Shown piece by piece: positions 1-11,195 of a DNA stretch of 64,000 nucleotides; within the stretch, counting starts at the first letter, position 1, and each line of letters begins with the position of its first letter. The notes under the pieces are model-generated. The model was not told where the DNA came from. It saw nothing but the letters and a program-made list of their open reading frames with translations, and did not search any database. The position numbers were made by a program, and so were the translations under genes. Source of the DNA: Mesomycoplasma neurolyticum (lineage in GTDB: Bacteria; Bacillota_I; Bacilli_A; Mycoplasmatales; Metamycoplasmataceae); assembly GCF_900660485.1 (NCBI RefSeq), contig NZ_LR214951.1, positions 806,001 to 870,000 of the forward strand, written 5' to 3'.

Positions 1-141
1 AGAATAAATTTCTTTATTTAAATCTGTAGTTTGTTTTAGAATAATAAATTCACTTAAATAATTAGGTTTTTTATCTTTTAATTCACTTAAGTATGTAAAA
101 ATATTAGTACCTATTTTTCAAAATTTTTTTAAATTTTTCAT
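1..141 (-). CDS. Unknown protein, 5' part only; possible partner of the methyltransferase
   Basis: The first 47 codons of a minus-strand gene are present; the rest lies outside the window. The start ATG at 141 has a good Shine-Dalgarno (AGAGGTG) a few bases upstream, and reading needs one UGA as Trp (residue 8). The N-terminus begins MKNLKKFWKIGTNIFTYLSE and is basic then mixed polar; I recognise no motif. It starts 12 nt after the end of the C5 methyltransferase on the same strand, so it may be the restriction endonuclease of a type II system, but that is inference from position alone. Confidence 0.6.
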
Positions 142-153
142 ATTTACACCTCT

Positions 154-1391
154 TTATTTTTTTTTATTAAATTGTTTTTGAATTAATTTTATTACTACTT
201 TTAATGCATAAATAACTATACTATTACCTGCTTGTTGATACAACTTTGCTTTTGTTATATTTTTTATAGAAACTTTATTAAAATCTTCTTCATTAAACCC
301 CATACAGAGATAGGCTTCTCTGGGAGTTATAAAACGAAAATTAGCTTTATTATTTAATTTTCTTTTTTGATTGTCTAAAATAGTGTTTTTCAAACTAACA
401 ATCCCACAATTAGGATTTCTATCTTGTCTTGTTGTTAAAGTTCTAATTGATTTAGTTTTTAAATTTAATTTTGGATTTTTTATATAAATTTTTTCTCTTG
501 ATTTAGTTCTTTTTGGTTGCGCTTCTATTGCTTCTTTTAAATAAACAGAATTTGTATAATCTAGTTTTAAAACATCTTGAATTTTTTGTTTTTCTTTTTT
601 TATAGATTTAGGAATTTTTAAATCTAAAATTTCACCTTTTTCATTTGTTTTGCCGTTATAGTTTAAAATTGAAATCCCATAAACTCTTTTTCTTTTTTGA
701 ATCGAGCCATAATCAAAAGAATTTAAAACCAGAGTTAAAGTACTATAGTTTAATTCTTTTAAAGTTTTTAGCCAACTTTCATAATCTTGTTTATGGTGTT
801 TATTTAACATTGCGGGAACATTTTCTAAAAGCAAAAAACCAGGAAGTTTATTTTCTTCCTGGAATATATTTAAAATTCTTTCGATTTCTCAAACTAAACC
901 ACTTCTTGAATTAGAATTTTTTTTCATTCCTTTTACATTGTTTTTTGAAGTATTGGCTGTTGAAAGATCTTGGCAAGGAAAAGAATATGTAAGTAAATCT
1001 ACATTTCCTTTTTCTTTTAAAAGTTGTTGAATGTTTTGCTTGTTTATTTTTTGGATATCAACAAAATTATTTGCACGCTTTATAGCAAAATAAAGGTCTT
1101 TTTTTGTTTTATAATTTAATTTATTAATAATATTAGTAGCAGTTTTTCCATCTAAAGAGTGGTTGAAATTAGAGAGAAAATTATTTATTTCTTCTTGCGA
1201 AATCTCTCTCTCTCTCTCTCTCTTATAGAGTTATGAAATATTGCATCATATGCAATATTAGCATATACATCTCAATCACAAGTAGCTACAATTTCAAAAT
1301 CAAAATTTGGATTTTCTTTTTTCAAAATTTCAAGTGCTTTGTGTTGTGCTCCGATTCCTGAAAATGTTTCAAAAACTTTTAATTTTTTCAT
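154..1391 (-). CDS. C5-cytosine DNA methyltransferase, phase-variable, currently out of frame
   Basis: Methylates cytosine C5 in a specific DNA site; target site not predictable here. The 5' part (from ATG 1391) encodes KVFETFSGIGAQHKALEIL, which is motif I for S-adenosylmethionine binding. The 3' part, in another frame, carries the catalytic motif IV PCQ (TYSFPCQDLS), motif VI ENV (GFLLLENVP), motif VIII-like TTRQDRNP, motif IX RFITPREAYLCMGF and motif X AGNSI near the C-terminus. The two frames meet exactly at an (AG)10 tract (1203-1223): the upstream frame stops at 1187-1185 giving a 68-residue peptide, and the downstream frame has a stop at 1233-1231 just before the tract. Losing one AG unit (or gaining two) would give one protein of about 411 residues. 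A distant Shine-Dalgarno-like GGGAG lies 14 nt before the start. Family assignment is firm; phase variation is a strong inference. Confidence 0.93.
1203..1223 (-). repeat. (AG)10 dinucleotide repeat inside the methyltransferase gene
   Basis: Ten AG units plus a final A on the minus strand, seen as (TC)10 on the plus strand. Dinucleotide tracts of this length change length by slipped-strand mispairing. It sits between the SAM-binding motif and the catalytic PCQ motif, and it is the only place where the two halves of the gene can be joined without a stop codon. With n=9 or n=12 the gene is open; with the present n=10 it is closed. Confidence 0.95.
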
Positions 1392-1418
1392 GTTTTAAAT
1401 TTTTACTCCCTTTTTTAT

Positions 1419-2216
1419 TTATTTTTTTCTTACTTTTTTGATAATTAACAAAATTAAAAAAGGAAGAAATAATAAAAATAAAAAAGTTAAAATAAATCAT
1501 TTTAAATACAATCTGTTAAGTTGATTTTTTTGTTTATCAAAACTATCAAATTGACTAATTTTTAGTCCAAAATAATGACTGATATCAATAATTCTTTTTT
1601 TTCTAATAATTGTAAAAATTAATCATATAATAAAAATAGAGCCTAGGATACACCCAATAATTGTGTAAAAATAAACTCAACTAGGAATAGAATTATTAAT
1701 AATTTCTTGTGTTAGTTTTCATTTAGATAATCCATAAATAATCAAAGTAATAATTGTTGTATAAAAAGAAACAATAAAAGCTCATCAATTGTGATGCACT
1801 TGAGAAAAAATTAATTTTTTATATATTTTGATCATTACAAGTGCAGCATCTTGGTTCGCTGTTGCTTTAAATTTTTTAATTCCTCTATTTAATTCAAATA
1901 ATGTAAAAAAACAACTTATTAATTTAATAAATAAGAAAGTCAAACCAATAATAGGCAATATTAGTCATGATCAATGAAAATCTAATTTTGTTATTTTCAT
2001 AGCTTTGAATTGGTTTGTAGAAATTAAAACAACTAAAATAGAAATAATAATAAATAAAAAAAGATAAATAATTATTCTAAATAAAAGAAAACCTTTTTCA
2101 TTATGAAATACTTTCAAAGCTTCATCGGTTTTTAAATCTAAATTTTCTTCTTTTTTAATTTCTGGTGCATTAATTTCATTTTCTGTTGTTTCGCTATTTA
2201 ATGGCTTTATATTCAT
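1419..2216 (-). CDS. Predicted multi-pass membrane protein, unknown function
   Basis: About 265 residues, reading several UGA as Trp. I chose ATG 2216 because AAAGGA lies 6-7 nt before it; an in-frame ATG at 2231 would include that site. The N-terminus is acidic and soluble (residues 1-50), followed by roughly four hydrophobic segments (near residues 52-75, 80-95, 150-170, 185-210) and a hydrophobic C-terminal segment ending in a basic tail (IKKVRKK). The gene follows lepA by 35 nt on the same strand. I recognise no family. Confidence 0.8.
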
Positions 2217-2251
2217 AAATAATCCTTTCATTAAATAAAAATACTTTTAAA

Positions 2252-4045
2252 CTATTTGTCATCACTTTTTTTCAAAACAGCAAGAAAAGCTTCTTGAGGC
2301 ACTTCAATTGAGCCAATAGCTTTCATTCTTTTCTTTCCTTCTTTTTGTTTTTCAAGTAATTTTTTTCTTCTTGTAACATCACCACCATAAAGTTTAGCAG
2401 TAACATCTTTACGATATGCTTTTATAGTTTCACGAGCAATGACTTTTGCTCCGATCACAGCTTGTACAGGAACTTCAAAATTTTGTCTAGGAATTGCTTT
2501 TTTTAACTTTTCAGTTAATTCTCGACCTTTGTTATAAGCAAAATCTTTATGCACTATAATTGAGAATGCATCTACTTTATCACCATTTAGTAAAATTTCT
2601 AGTTTTACTAATGGTGATTGTCTATAACCTATTAATTCATAATCAAATGTCGCATAACCTTTTGAAACAGATTTTAAGCTATCGAAAAAATCAAAAATTA
2701 TTTCCACTAAGGGTAGTTCATATATAACATTTCTTCTTGTGTGGTCAATATATTCTAAATCAATAAAATTACCTCTTTTATTTTGACATAATTCCATAAT
2801 AGCACCTACATAAACATCAGGAACAATTATTGTTGTTTTAATAAAAGGTTCTTCTATTTTTTCAATAAAAGTTGGTTCAGGAAATAAAGAAGGGTTTGAT
2901 ATTTTTACAACAGTTTTATCAGTTTTAAAAACATCGAATTCTACTGATGGTGTGGTAGCTATTAAGCTAACACCAAATTCACGTTCAAGTCTTTCTTGTA
3001 AAACTTCCATATGTAGCATACCTAAAAAACCTACTCTAAATCCAAAACCCAAAGCCTTAGATGATTCTGGTTCATAAGTAATAGAAGAATCTGAAAGTGA
3101 AATTTTTTCTAATGATTCTTTTAATAAATTAAAATCTTTACTATCAACAGGATAAAACCCTGTATAAACAACAGGTTTTAACTTTTTATAGCCTGGCAAA
3201 GCTTCTTTTGTAGGATTTTCCACTAAAGTAATTGTGTCCCCTACAGAAATATCTTTTGCATTCCTTATGGAAGCAGCAATTCAACCCACTTCTCCAGAAA
3301 CTAATTTATTTTTCTTAATTTCTGCAGGTGTTTTAACACCAAGTTCAACAACATGAAATCTTTTTTTATTTGACATCAAATAAAAATGCTCTCCTACAGA
3401 AATTGTACCCTCCATAATTCTAACAAGTAGAACAACACCTTTGTAAGCATCAAAATATGAATCAAAAACCAAAGCTTTTAAAGGTTTAGAATCATCCGCA
3501 TCTTGAGGATATGGTATTTTTTCAATAATAGCATCAAGAACCTTATCAATATTCAACCCTGTTTTAGCAGAAATTAAAATACTATCATCAGCCGGAATTC
3601 CAATGATATTCTCTATTTCTTTTTTAACATTCTCAGGATCTGCTGATGGAAGATCAATTTTATTAATAATTGGAATAATTTCCAAATTATTTTCAATAGC
3701 TAAATAAACATTAGCAAGTGTTTGTGCTTCAATACCTTGAGTTGCATCTACTAAAAGCAATGCACCTTCAGTTGCGGCTAATGAACGAGAAACTTCATAT
3801 GTAAAATCTACGTGACCTGGTGTGTCTATTAGATGGAAAAGGTGATCTTTATATTTTAATTGTACAGAGTTTAACTTTATTGTTATTCCTCTTTCTTGTT
3901 CTAAATCCATTGAATCCAAATGCTGAGATTTTAATTCTCTTTTTTCAACAGCATTTGTTAATTCTAATATTCTATCAGCTAATGTTGATTTACCATGATC
4001 AATATGAGCAATGATGCAAAAATTTCTTATTTTTTTTTTGTTCAT
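2252..4045 (-). CDS. lepA: Elongation factor 4 (LepA), ribosome back-translocase GTPase
   Basis: 597 residues, the normal LepA length; one UGA-Trp near residue 256 joins the two halves. LepA is a membrane-associated/cytosolic GTPase that acts on stalled elongating ribosomes. The P-loop AHIDHGKST is at residues 13-21, the G3 motif DTPGHVDF near 77-84, and NKID (G4) near 131. The C-terminal half shows the LepA-specific region with [20 protein letters not shown] close to the end. This CTD basic segment separates it from EF-G and from other translational GTPases. It is followed closely by the membrane protein gene and preceded by a hairpin that separates it from a small upstream gene. Confidence 0.98.
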
Positions 4046-4091
4046 AATTCAAATAATTAACTAGTTTTATCAAATAAATAATAAATTAAAA

Positions 4092-4127
4092 TAAACAGAA
4101 AATAATTTTTTAACTATTTTCTGTTTT
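4092..4127. terminator. Hairpin between the small membrane gene and lepA
   Basis: The inverted repeat AAACAGAAAATA / TATTTTCTGTTT with a 10-nt loop forms a 12-bp stem. It overlaps the last codons of the upstream minus-strand gene and lies about 50 nt before lepA. The T-run is poor on the minus strand, so it may attenuate more than terminate. Confidence 0.6.
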
Positions 4128-4343
4128 TCTCTGTTTCAACTCTTTTCTCTTGTTCATCATTATAAATTTGTCTTTTTTCTTCGTGTTTTTTTACAATTGA
4201 ATAAATTAAAAAACAAGATCCAGATGTAAGACCAACAATTAAAAATGAAAGAAAAATTCCATATAATCATCTATTTCTTCTAGTTCTAGAAGTTAATGCT
4301 TTCTTGGTTTAGCTTTTTTTTCTTTTGTTAAAATTTTTTCCAT
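4114..4343 (-). pseudogene. Small single-span membrane protein gene with a frameshift
   Basis: A strong Shine-Dalgarno (GAGGTG) precedes ATG 4343, which opens MEKILTKEKKAKPRKH and then stops at 4295-4293. The -1 frame continues without a stop for about 60 codons: ALTSRTRRNRWLYGIFLS, then a hydrophobic span (FLSFLIVGLTSGSCFLIYSIV) shown here only in outline, then a charged tail ending ETEKNRK, stop at 4116-4114. One extra A in AGAAAGCA would give a continuous protein of about 75 residues. Either it is a frameshift mutation or sequencing error, or a -1 ribosomal slip at A-AAG. Function unknown. Confidence 0.65.
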
Positions 4344-4525
4344 AATTTCACCTCAAAATTTTATTTATTTTTAAGAAATCATCATCAAAAAACAAAGAAG
4401 TTTTTTAAATTATACAATATAAATACTTTTTTAATATTATAATTTAAAATTGTACTTATAATATTAAGTAAATTTTATTATAAAAATTAAAAAAATTCAC
4501 AATTTTATTATGAAATGAGGATAAA

Positions 4526-7186
4526 ATGACAAAAGAATATAAAAATACATTAAATATGCCTTTTACTGAGTTTGAAATGAAGGCAAATTTAGTTGTTAAA
4601 GAAGAACAATATGCAAACTTTTGAAATGAAAATAAAATTTATTATAAAATTTTAGAAAAAAACAAAAATAATAAACAATTTGTTTTACATGATGGACCAC
4701 CATATGCAAATGGTGACATACACATTGGCCATGCTTTAAACAAGGTTATTAAAGATATTATTGTTAGATATAAAAATCTTAAAGGTTTTTATTCACCTAT
4801 GGTTTTTGGGTGAGACACACATGGAATGCCAATTGAAATAAAAATTTTGCAAAAACTTAAAAAAGACCACAAAGAAATGTCAGCACAATTTTTGAGAAGT
4901 GAAGCTAAAAAATACGCTTTAGAACAAGTGGAAAATCAAAAAAATCAATTTAAAAAATTACAACTTTTGACTGATTATTCAAAATTTTATATAACTTTAG
5001 ATCCTAAATTTGAAGCAAAACAACTTGAATTATTAAAAATAATGGCTTTAAATGGATATTTAACAAAAGATTTAAAACCTGTTTATTGATCTCCTTCTAG
5101 TCAAACAGCATTAGCTGAAGCTGAAATTGAATACGCAGATCATAAATCTCCTTCTATTTTAGTTGCATTTAAAATCTCAAAGGGAAATAATATTGTTTTT
5201 GAAAATGAAAATTTAATTATATGAACAACAACACCATGAACATTGATTGCGAATTCAGGTGTTGCTGTAGGTAATGATATTGAATATTCTAAAGTAAAAC
5301 ATGATAAAGATATTTTTATTATTGCTCATGATTTAGTTGATTCAGTAGCTAAAACTTTAAAATGAGAAAATTACAAAATTACACAAACTTTCAACGGAAA
5401 AGAACTAATAAATGTGGAATATATAAGACCGATTAAAAAAGATAAATTTGGAAAAGTTGTTGCTGGGCATCATGTTGATATTTCTGTTGGTACAGGGCTT
5501 GTACATATGGCACCACTTTTCGGTGAAGATGACTTTTTAATTGGTAAAAAAGAAAAACTTGATTTCATTATGCATGTTGATGATGATGGAACACTAAATA
5601 AAGAAGCTGGCGAATTTTCTGGTATTTTTTATGAAGAAGCAAACAAAAACATTGGCCAATTTTTAGAAAAAGAAAAAACACTTTTAAATTTAAGTTTTAT
5701 AAAACACTCTTATCCTCATGATTGAAGAACAAAAAAACCTATTATTTATAGAGGTACACCTCAGTGATTTGTTTCAATCAACAAATTTAAAGATAAAATT
5801 TTAGCTGAAATAAATAATGTAAAATTCCCTTATGAATGAGCCAAATTAAGATTAATAAACATGATTAAAAATAGAGGAGCATGAACTATTTCAAGACAAA
5901 GAATTTGAGGAGTTCCAATTACTATTTTTTATGATGAAAATAAAAACATAGTAATTAAAGAAGAAATTTTTAACTATGTAATTAAATTAATTGAAGAACA
6001 TGGTAGTGATATTTGATTTTCATGATCAGTTGATGAGCTTTTACCTGAAAAATATCGTAATTTAGGTTGAACAAAAGAAAAAGATATTATGGATGTTTGA
6101 TTTGACTCAGGTTCTACATCAATTGCTGTTGACATTGAAAACACTAAAAAGCCATTTGACTTATATTTTGAAGGCTCAGATCAATATAGAGGTTGATTTA
6201 ATTCTTCAATTATTAATAGTGTTGTTTATAGAGGTAAAAGTCCTTACAAAGAATTATTAAGTCATGGTTTTGTTGTTGATGAAAAAAATAGAAAAATGTC
6301 TAAATCAATAGGTAATGTAGTGAGCCCTTTAGATATAATAAAAAAATATGGGGCTGACATTTTGAGGATTTGAATAGCAAATAGTGAATATTCAAGCGAT
6401 GTCTCCTATTCAAATAAAATTTTTGATCAAAACATAGAAATATACAGAAAAATTAGAAATACTATTAGGTTTTTATTAGGCAATATCAATGATTATGATT
6501 ACAAAAATAATATTGAACTTACAGGGATTCATTTATTAATTGAAGAAAGATTAAAAAAACTTAAAAATTCAATTATAAAAAATTATGATAATTATCGTTT
6601 TTTACTTGTAATTAAAGATATAAATAATTTTATTATTGATTTATCTAACTTTTATTTTTCAATTGCAAAGGACTATTTATATACAGAGGCAATTAATTCG
6701 CGAGAAAGAAGAATGTTTCAAAAAAACTTTTATCAAATATTAGAAACATTGACAATTGCATTGGCCCCAATTTTACCAACTACAACTGAGGAAGTTTATT
6801 CGTTCTTTAAAAAAGAAAATAAAAAAGAAAGTATACATTTAGAAACTTTCTTCGACTATGAAGAAATTAAAACTAATTATGAAGAACAGTGAAAAGAATT
6901 TTTCACACTAAAAGATGCAACTTACAAATTAATTGAAGAAAGTATAAAATCTAATTTAATTAGAAGATCGAATGAAGTGCATTTAACAATAAATAATCCA
7001 AGTAATTTTTTAAAATCTCTTGATTTGAAAAAATTATTAATTATTGGTAAAATTACATTTGGGAATGAATTGAAAATAGAAAAATTTAATTCTATAAAAT
7101 GTGAAAGATGTTGAAATCACTTTGAACAAAAAGATATAATTAATGATATTTGTCAAAGTTGTGATAAAGTTTTAAAAGGAATCTAA
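4526..7186 (+). CDS. ileS: Isoleucyl-tRNA synthetase
   Basis: 886 residues with many UGA-Trp codons; class I synthetase charging tRNA-Ile and carrying an editing domain. The HIGH motif occurs as HIGH at residue 66 within [11 protein letters not shown], and KMSKS occurs near residue 590 ([12 protein letters not shown]). The C-terminal zinc motif is present as CERCW at 859 and CQSC at 876. Start ATG 4526 follows AUGAGG-type sequence (GAGG, 7 nt upstream). The stop is followed after 4 nt by lspA, so the two are probably co-transcribed. Confidence 0.98.
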
Positions 7187-7190
7187 TAAA

Positions 7191-7769
7191 ATGCAAAATT
7201 TATTAAAAAAAATAAAAAAAGAATGATTAAAAACTCCTATAAAAAAAAGAATAATTAATATTTTTGTTTTTTGAACTATTATTACTGTTGCATTGCTGAT
7301 TGATCAGTTAACAAAAACACAAATTTTTACTAATGAAGAATTTAAATTAGGTTTTTTAAAAGAAAATGTACATAATTATGGAATTATAGGTTTTAGACCC
7401 GTTTTTCATAATGGTGTAACATCTGGCCTTCACAAATTTATAGGTATAAATGGAATACATTTTTTAAGTTTTTTATTTATGATTATTCTTTTATTTTTAA
7501 GTTTTTGAAGCGAGAAAATTATTTTTATAATTACATATGCAATATGTTTTAGTGGTGTTTTAGGAAATACAATTGATAGAATCGCATATGTTGATTATGG
7601 GGTTAAAGATTTGATTTTTTTACCTTGATTTGACACAGGAACATTTAATTTTGCAGATATTTTCATTGCTGTTTCAATAATTTTAGTTATTGTTGCAACT
7701 ATTTTAGCAAATGTTAATTTTAAAAACAAAAAAAATAATATTCAAGATGATAATTCTGAAAAAAAATAG
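7191..7769 (+). CDS. lspA: Lipoprotein signal peptidase (signal peptidase II)
   Basis: 192 residues, integral membrane aspartic protease that cleaves prolipoproteins before the lipidated cysteine. The two catalytic regions are visible: GNTIDR with Asp129 and FNFADI with Asp156. There are about four hydrophobic segments. The N-terminus is extended and basic compared with short LspA proteins. The Shine-Dalgarno AAAGGA lies inside the end of ileS. Its substrates in this window include the lipoprotein at 16975-18618 and the nuclease at 42340-42975. Confidence 0.97.
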
Positions 7770-7781
7770 TATTTTTTTTGA

Positions 7782-7787
7782 TATAAT
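7782..7787 (+). promoter_or_regulatory. -10 box TATAAT of hrcA, only 6 nt before the start codon
   Basis: TATAAT ends 6 nt before the hrcA ATG and there is no Shine-Dalgarno between them. Transcription from it would begin at or next to the start codon, giving a leaderless mRNA. Confidence 0.7.
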
Positions 7788-7793
7788 GCAAAC

Positions 7794-8783
7794 ATGAGTT
7801 TTGCAAGTGAAAAAGAAAAATTTTATTTAAAAAAAATTGTAGAAAATTATATATCTACAGGTGAAGCTGTTGCTTCAAAAACACTTAAAGAAGCTTATAA
7901 TTTAAATGTTTCTTCATCAACAATTAGAAGTTTTATGCTCAATTTAGAAAAGAAAGGTTTTTTAGAAAAATCACATATTTCTAGTGGTAGAATTCCCACA
8001 TTAAAGGCATATGAATATTATGCAAATGTTTTAGTGAATGATAATGATGAACATTGAGAAAATAAAATAATAAATATTTTCAATAAAAGAAGAACATCTA
8101 TTGATTTCACAATTGAAGAAGCTGTGAATGCAATAAGTGAAATAACAAATTTAACAATTATCACTTCTACAAGTTCAGATGAAGAAAGAATAAGATCTAT
8201 TTCATTGACACCTATTGATAAAAACTCAGGTGTAATTATTTTAGTTACATCAACAGGAAGGGTTGAAAATAAAACTATTAATTTTTCTAAATTTGTTCAA
8301 AAAGAAGATGTAAAAGTCGCAGTAAGAGTTTTTAATGAGAGACTTTACAATGTACCTATTGAGGAAATTGAAAAAATCATTAAACTTTTAGCTCCTATTT
8401 TATCTAGAGAAATTAAAAACATAGATTTTGTTATACAAACTTTTGTTCAAAACATTTTTAATTTTAAAAAATATTATAAATCTGAAGTTTTTAATAAAAA
8501 TGATTTAATTTTATCTAAAGAAATTTCAAGAGAAAAAATAGCTGAAATTTTAGATTTAGTAGAAAAAAAATCTATTTGAGAATCTATTGAAGCAAAATAC
8601 AATGAAAATAATAATCTTAAAATTAAAATAGATTCAAAAGAAACAGCATTTATTTCCAAAAAAATGAAAGATTTAGACGGTAATTTTAAAGAAATAACAT
8701 TTATTGGTGCTCCCAAAAAAATAGATTATACAATGGTTTTAACAACCTTAAAAGTTTTAGAAAAATTTTTAAAAAAGAAATAA
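7794..8783 (+). CDS. hrcA: Heat-inducible transcription repressor HrcA
   Basis: 329 residues. HrcA represses chaperone genes by binding CIRCE operators. The N-terminal winged-helix region is recognisable (YISTGEAVASKTL, SSSTIRSFMLNLEKKGFL, SSGRIPTLKAYEYY), matching the usual family pattern GEPVGSKTL / SSATIRNEMA / SGRVPTDKGYRYY. The C-terminal part matches the HrcA GAF-like region. It is followed by grpE, the common hrcA-grpE arrangement. I saw no CIRCE repeat in front of hrcA or grpE by eye, so its targets here are probably elsewhere (dnaK, clpB). Confidence 0.95.
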
Positions 8784-8833
8784 TTTTTTAATTAATTAAA
8801 TTTCGTAAAAATACATATGTAAGGATATAAAAA

Positions 8834-9577
8834 ATGGAAAATACAATTAAAAAAGAACAAAAACAAAATAAAAAATCACAAGAAATAAAGCAAGAAAATA
8901 CACAAAAACCTAAAGTAAATACAAAAAAAAGTTTTTTTAAAAAAAATAAAAGTAATATAGAAAACAAAAAAACAGAACAAACATCTGATAACAAAATTAA
9001 ATCAACACCAAAAACAAAAGAAAGTACACAAATTGCTAAACTCCAAGCACAAAATGAAAAGTTACAAACACAATTAACATTATCTGGAATTGAAATTGAA
9101 ACACTTAAATTTCAAATGGAAAAAAGTTTAAAGCAATTTAAAGAAAAAGTAGTCGAAATTGAACAGAAAGCAAAAGATGAAATTCAAAAACATAAAGATG
9201 AAAATTCATCAAAATTTGAATTAAAATCAACAGAATTAAAAAAATATGGAAATCAAAAATTCTTCGAAGATTTTATAATGGTGTTGAAAAATTTTGAATT
9301 TGCAATTAAAGCAGGTGAAAAACAAGAAAATATTGAAGTTAAAAGATATTTACAAGGTTTTTCTATGATTTACAAACAAATTGAAGGTTTATTTGCTAAT
9401 TATGGTCTTGTAAAAATTGAACCATATATTGGTGAAAAATTTAATCCTGAAATTCATCAAATAACAGAAAAAAAACCAAATCCTAAATTTAAAGAATTAA
9501 TTATTGAAATAAAAAGTTTTGGTTATAAGTTACATGATAGAGTGATAAGACCTGCTATTGTTGTTGTAGGTGAATAA
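8834..9577 (+). CDS. grpE: GrpE nucleotide exchange factor of DnaK
   Basis: 247 residues, longer than the usual ~190-200 because of a lysine/asparagine-rich N-terminal extension (residues 1-65). Residues ~65-130 form a long coiled coil and the C-terminal half carries the GrpE signature (GEKFNPEIHQITE, then VIRPAIVVV). It accelerates ADP release from DnaK. Shine-Dalgarno AAGGAT lies 7 nt before ATG 8834. The stop is 4 nt before argS. Confidence 0.95.
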   Translation: MENTIKKEQKQNKKSQEIKQENTQKPKVNTKKSFFKKNKSNIENKKTEQTSDNKIKSTPKTKESTQIAKLQAQNEKLQTQLTLSGIEIETLKFQMEKSLKQFKEKVVEIEQKAKDEIQKHKDENSSKFELKSTELKKYGNQKFFEDFIMVLKNFEFAIKAGEKQENIEVKRYLQGFSMIYKQIEGLFANYGLVKIEPYIGEKFNPEIHQITEKKPNPKFKELIIEIKSFGYKLHDRVIRPAIVVVGE

Positions 9578-9581
9578 TTAA

Positions 9582-11192
9582 ATGAATAATTCAAATTTAA
9601 TTTTAAAAGCTTTAGAAGAAGCGCTTAAAAAATTAGATTATCCTGTTGATAATATTAGACTAACAAAATCTGAAAAATTTAGTGATTTTTCTTCCAATAT
9701 TGCTTTAATATTGCAAAAAAAAATAAATAAGACAAGTTTAGAAATTGCTGAAAACATAAAAAACACTATTGATTATGATAAATTCTTAATTAAAAAAATT
9801 GAGATAGCAAAACCAGGTTTTCTAAATTTTTTTGTTAAAAATAATTTTTTTGTAGATGTTATAAATAAAATAATTAAAAAAAATGAAAAATATGGTGCTC
9901 AAAATCAAAACCAAAAGATAAATATTGAATTTGTTTCAGCTAATCCTACAGGTTTTTTACATGTTGGTCATGCAAGGGGGGCTGCAATAGGTTCAACATT
10001 AGCTAATATTTTAACTTTTACTGGAAATAAAGTTATTAAAGAATTTTATGTTAACGATGCAGGTAATCAAATTGAAAGACTTGCTATTTCTGTTTTATTA
10101 AGATATAAACAATTATTCGACCCTTCAGTAAAGATGATTGAAGATTGTTATATGGGTGAAGATATAATTTTTGCAGCAAAAAAAATAAAGCAAAAATATA
10201 ATGATAAGTTTCAAAACAAAAGTATTGATGACAAAGAAATTATAAAAATTTTTAAAAATGAATCTATCAACATCATGTTAAAAGAAATTAAAAAAGATTT
10301 ATCTGATTTTAATGTATTTTTTGATAGGTTCTCAAGTGAAAAAACACTATATCAAAATAATGAAATTCAAAACACCTTAAATAGTCTTAGTGATACATAC
10401 ATCGATAACAAAGCTCTTTGATTAAAAACAACTAAATACGGTGATGACAAAGATAGAGTTTTAGTAAAAAATGATGGAAAGTATACATATTTTGCGCCTG
10501 ATATTGCATATCATAAACAAAAAATTAATGCTGATGGTGGAATTGACAAACTTATAAACATATGAGGTTCAGATCATATAGGTTATATTAAAAGGATGGA
10601 AATAGCTTTAGAAATTTTAGGTTTTTCAAAAGATAAAGTAAAAATTTTGACTTGTCAAATTGTTAGATTTTTAAAAAATGGAGAACTTTTTAAAATGTCC
10701 AAAAGACAAGGAACTTCTTTTACAATAAAAGATTTACTTAAAGTTGTAAACAAAGATTCTATGAGATTTTTTATGTTACATAGATCAGAAAATTCAGTTT
10801 TAGATTTTGACATCAATCTAGCCCTTGAGCAAAGCAGCAAGAATCCTGTTTTCTCAATTCAGTATTCATATGCAAGAATTTGTCAATTGCTTTTAAAAAC
10901 AAATATACAGGAATTTTTAGCAACTTCTTTTGAAAATGAATTAGAATTAAAATTAATAAATAATTTAAAAATTTTTCCTGAATTAATTGATAAAATTTCA
11001 AAAAACTATAAAATTAATTTATTAACTGAGTATTTATTAAATTTAAGCAAAGATTTTAATACTCTTTATTCAAATACAAAATTTATCAATAATCCAAATG
11101 AAAAAAGCTTAATAGCTTTAGCAAAAGCTACACAGATAGTTTTAAAAATAGGATTAGATTTAATAGGTGTTTCTTCACCTGAAAGGATGTAA
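9582..11192 (+). CDS. argS: Arginyl-tRNA synthetase
   Basis: 536 residues, class I synthetase. The ATP-binding motif appears as HVGHARG at residue ~127 after SANPTGFL, a pattern typical of ArgRS, and the KMSK loop is [13 protein letters not shown] near 370. The C-terminal anticodon-binding DALR-type region ends ...[12 protein letters not shown]. It is read through several UGA-Trp codons. GrpE stops 4 nt upstream and the last codons (GAAAGGATG) supply the ribosome binding site of the next gene. Confidence 0.97.
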
Positions 11193-11195
11193 ATT

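Noticed and set aside
645-914. Plus-strand ORF of 89 codons
   Set aside because: Antisense shadow of the C5 methyltransferase; no ribosome binding site and odd composition.
1203-1223. Explaining the AG tract as a simple non-coding microsatellite
   Set aside because: It lies between two open coding halves with matching methylase motifs, so a coding role is far more likely.
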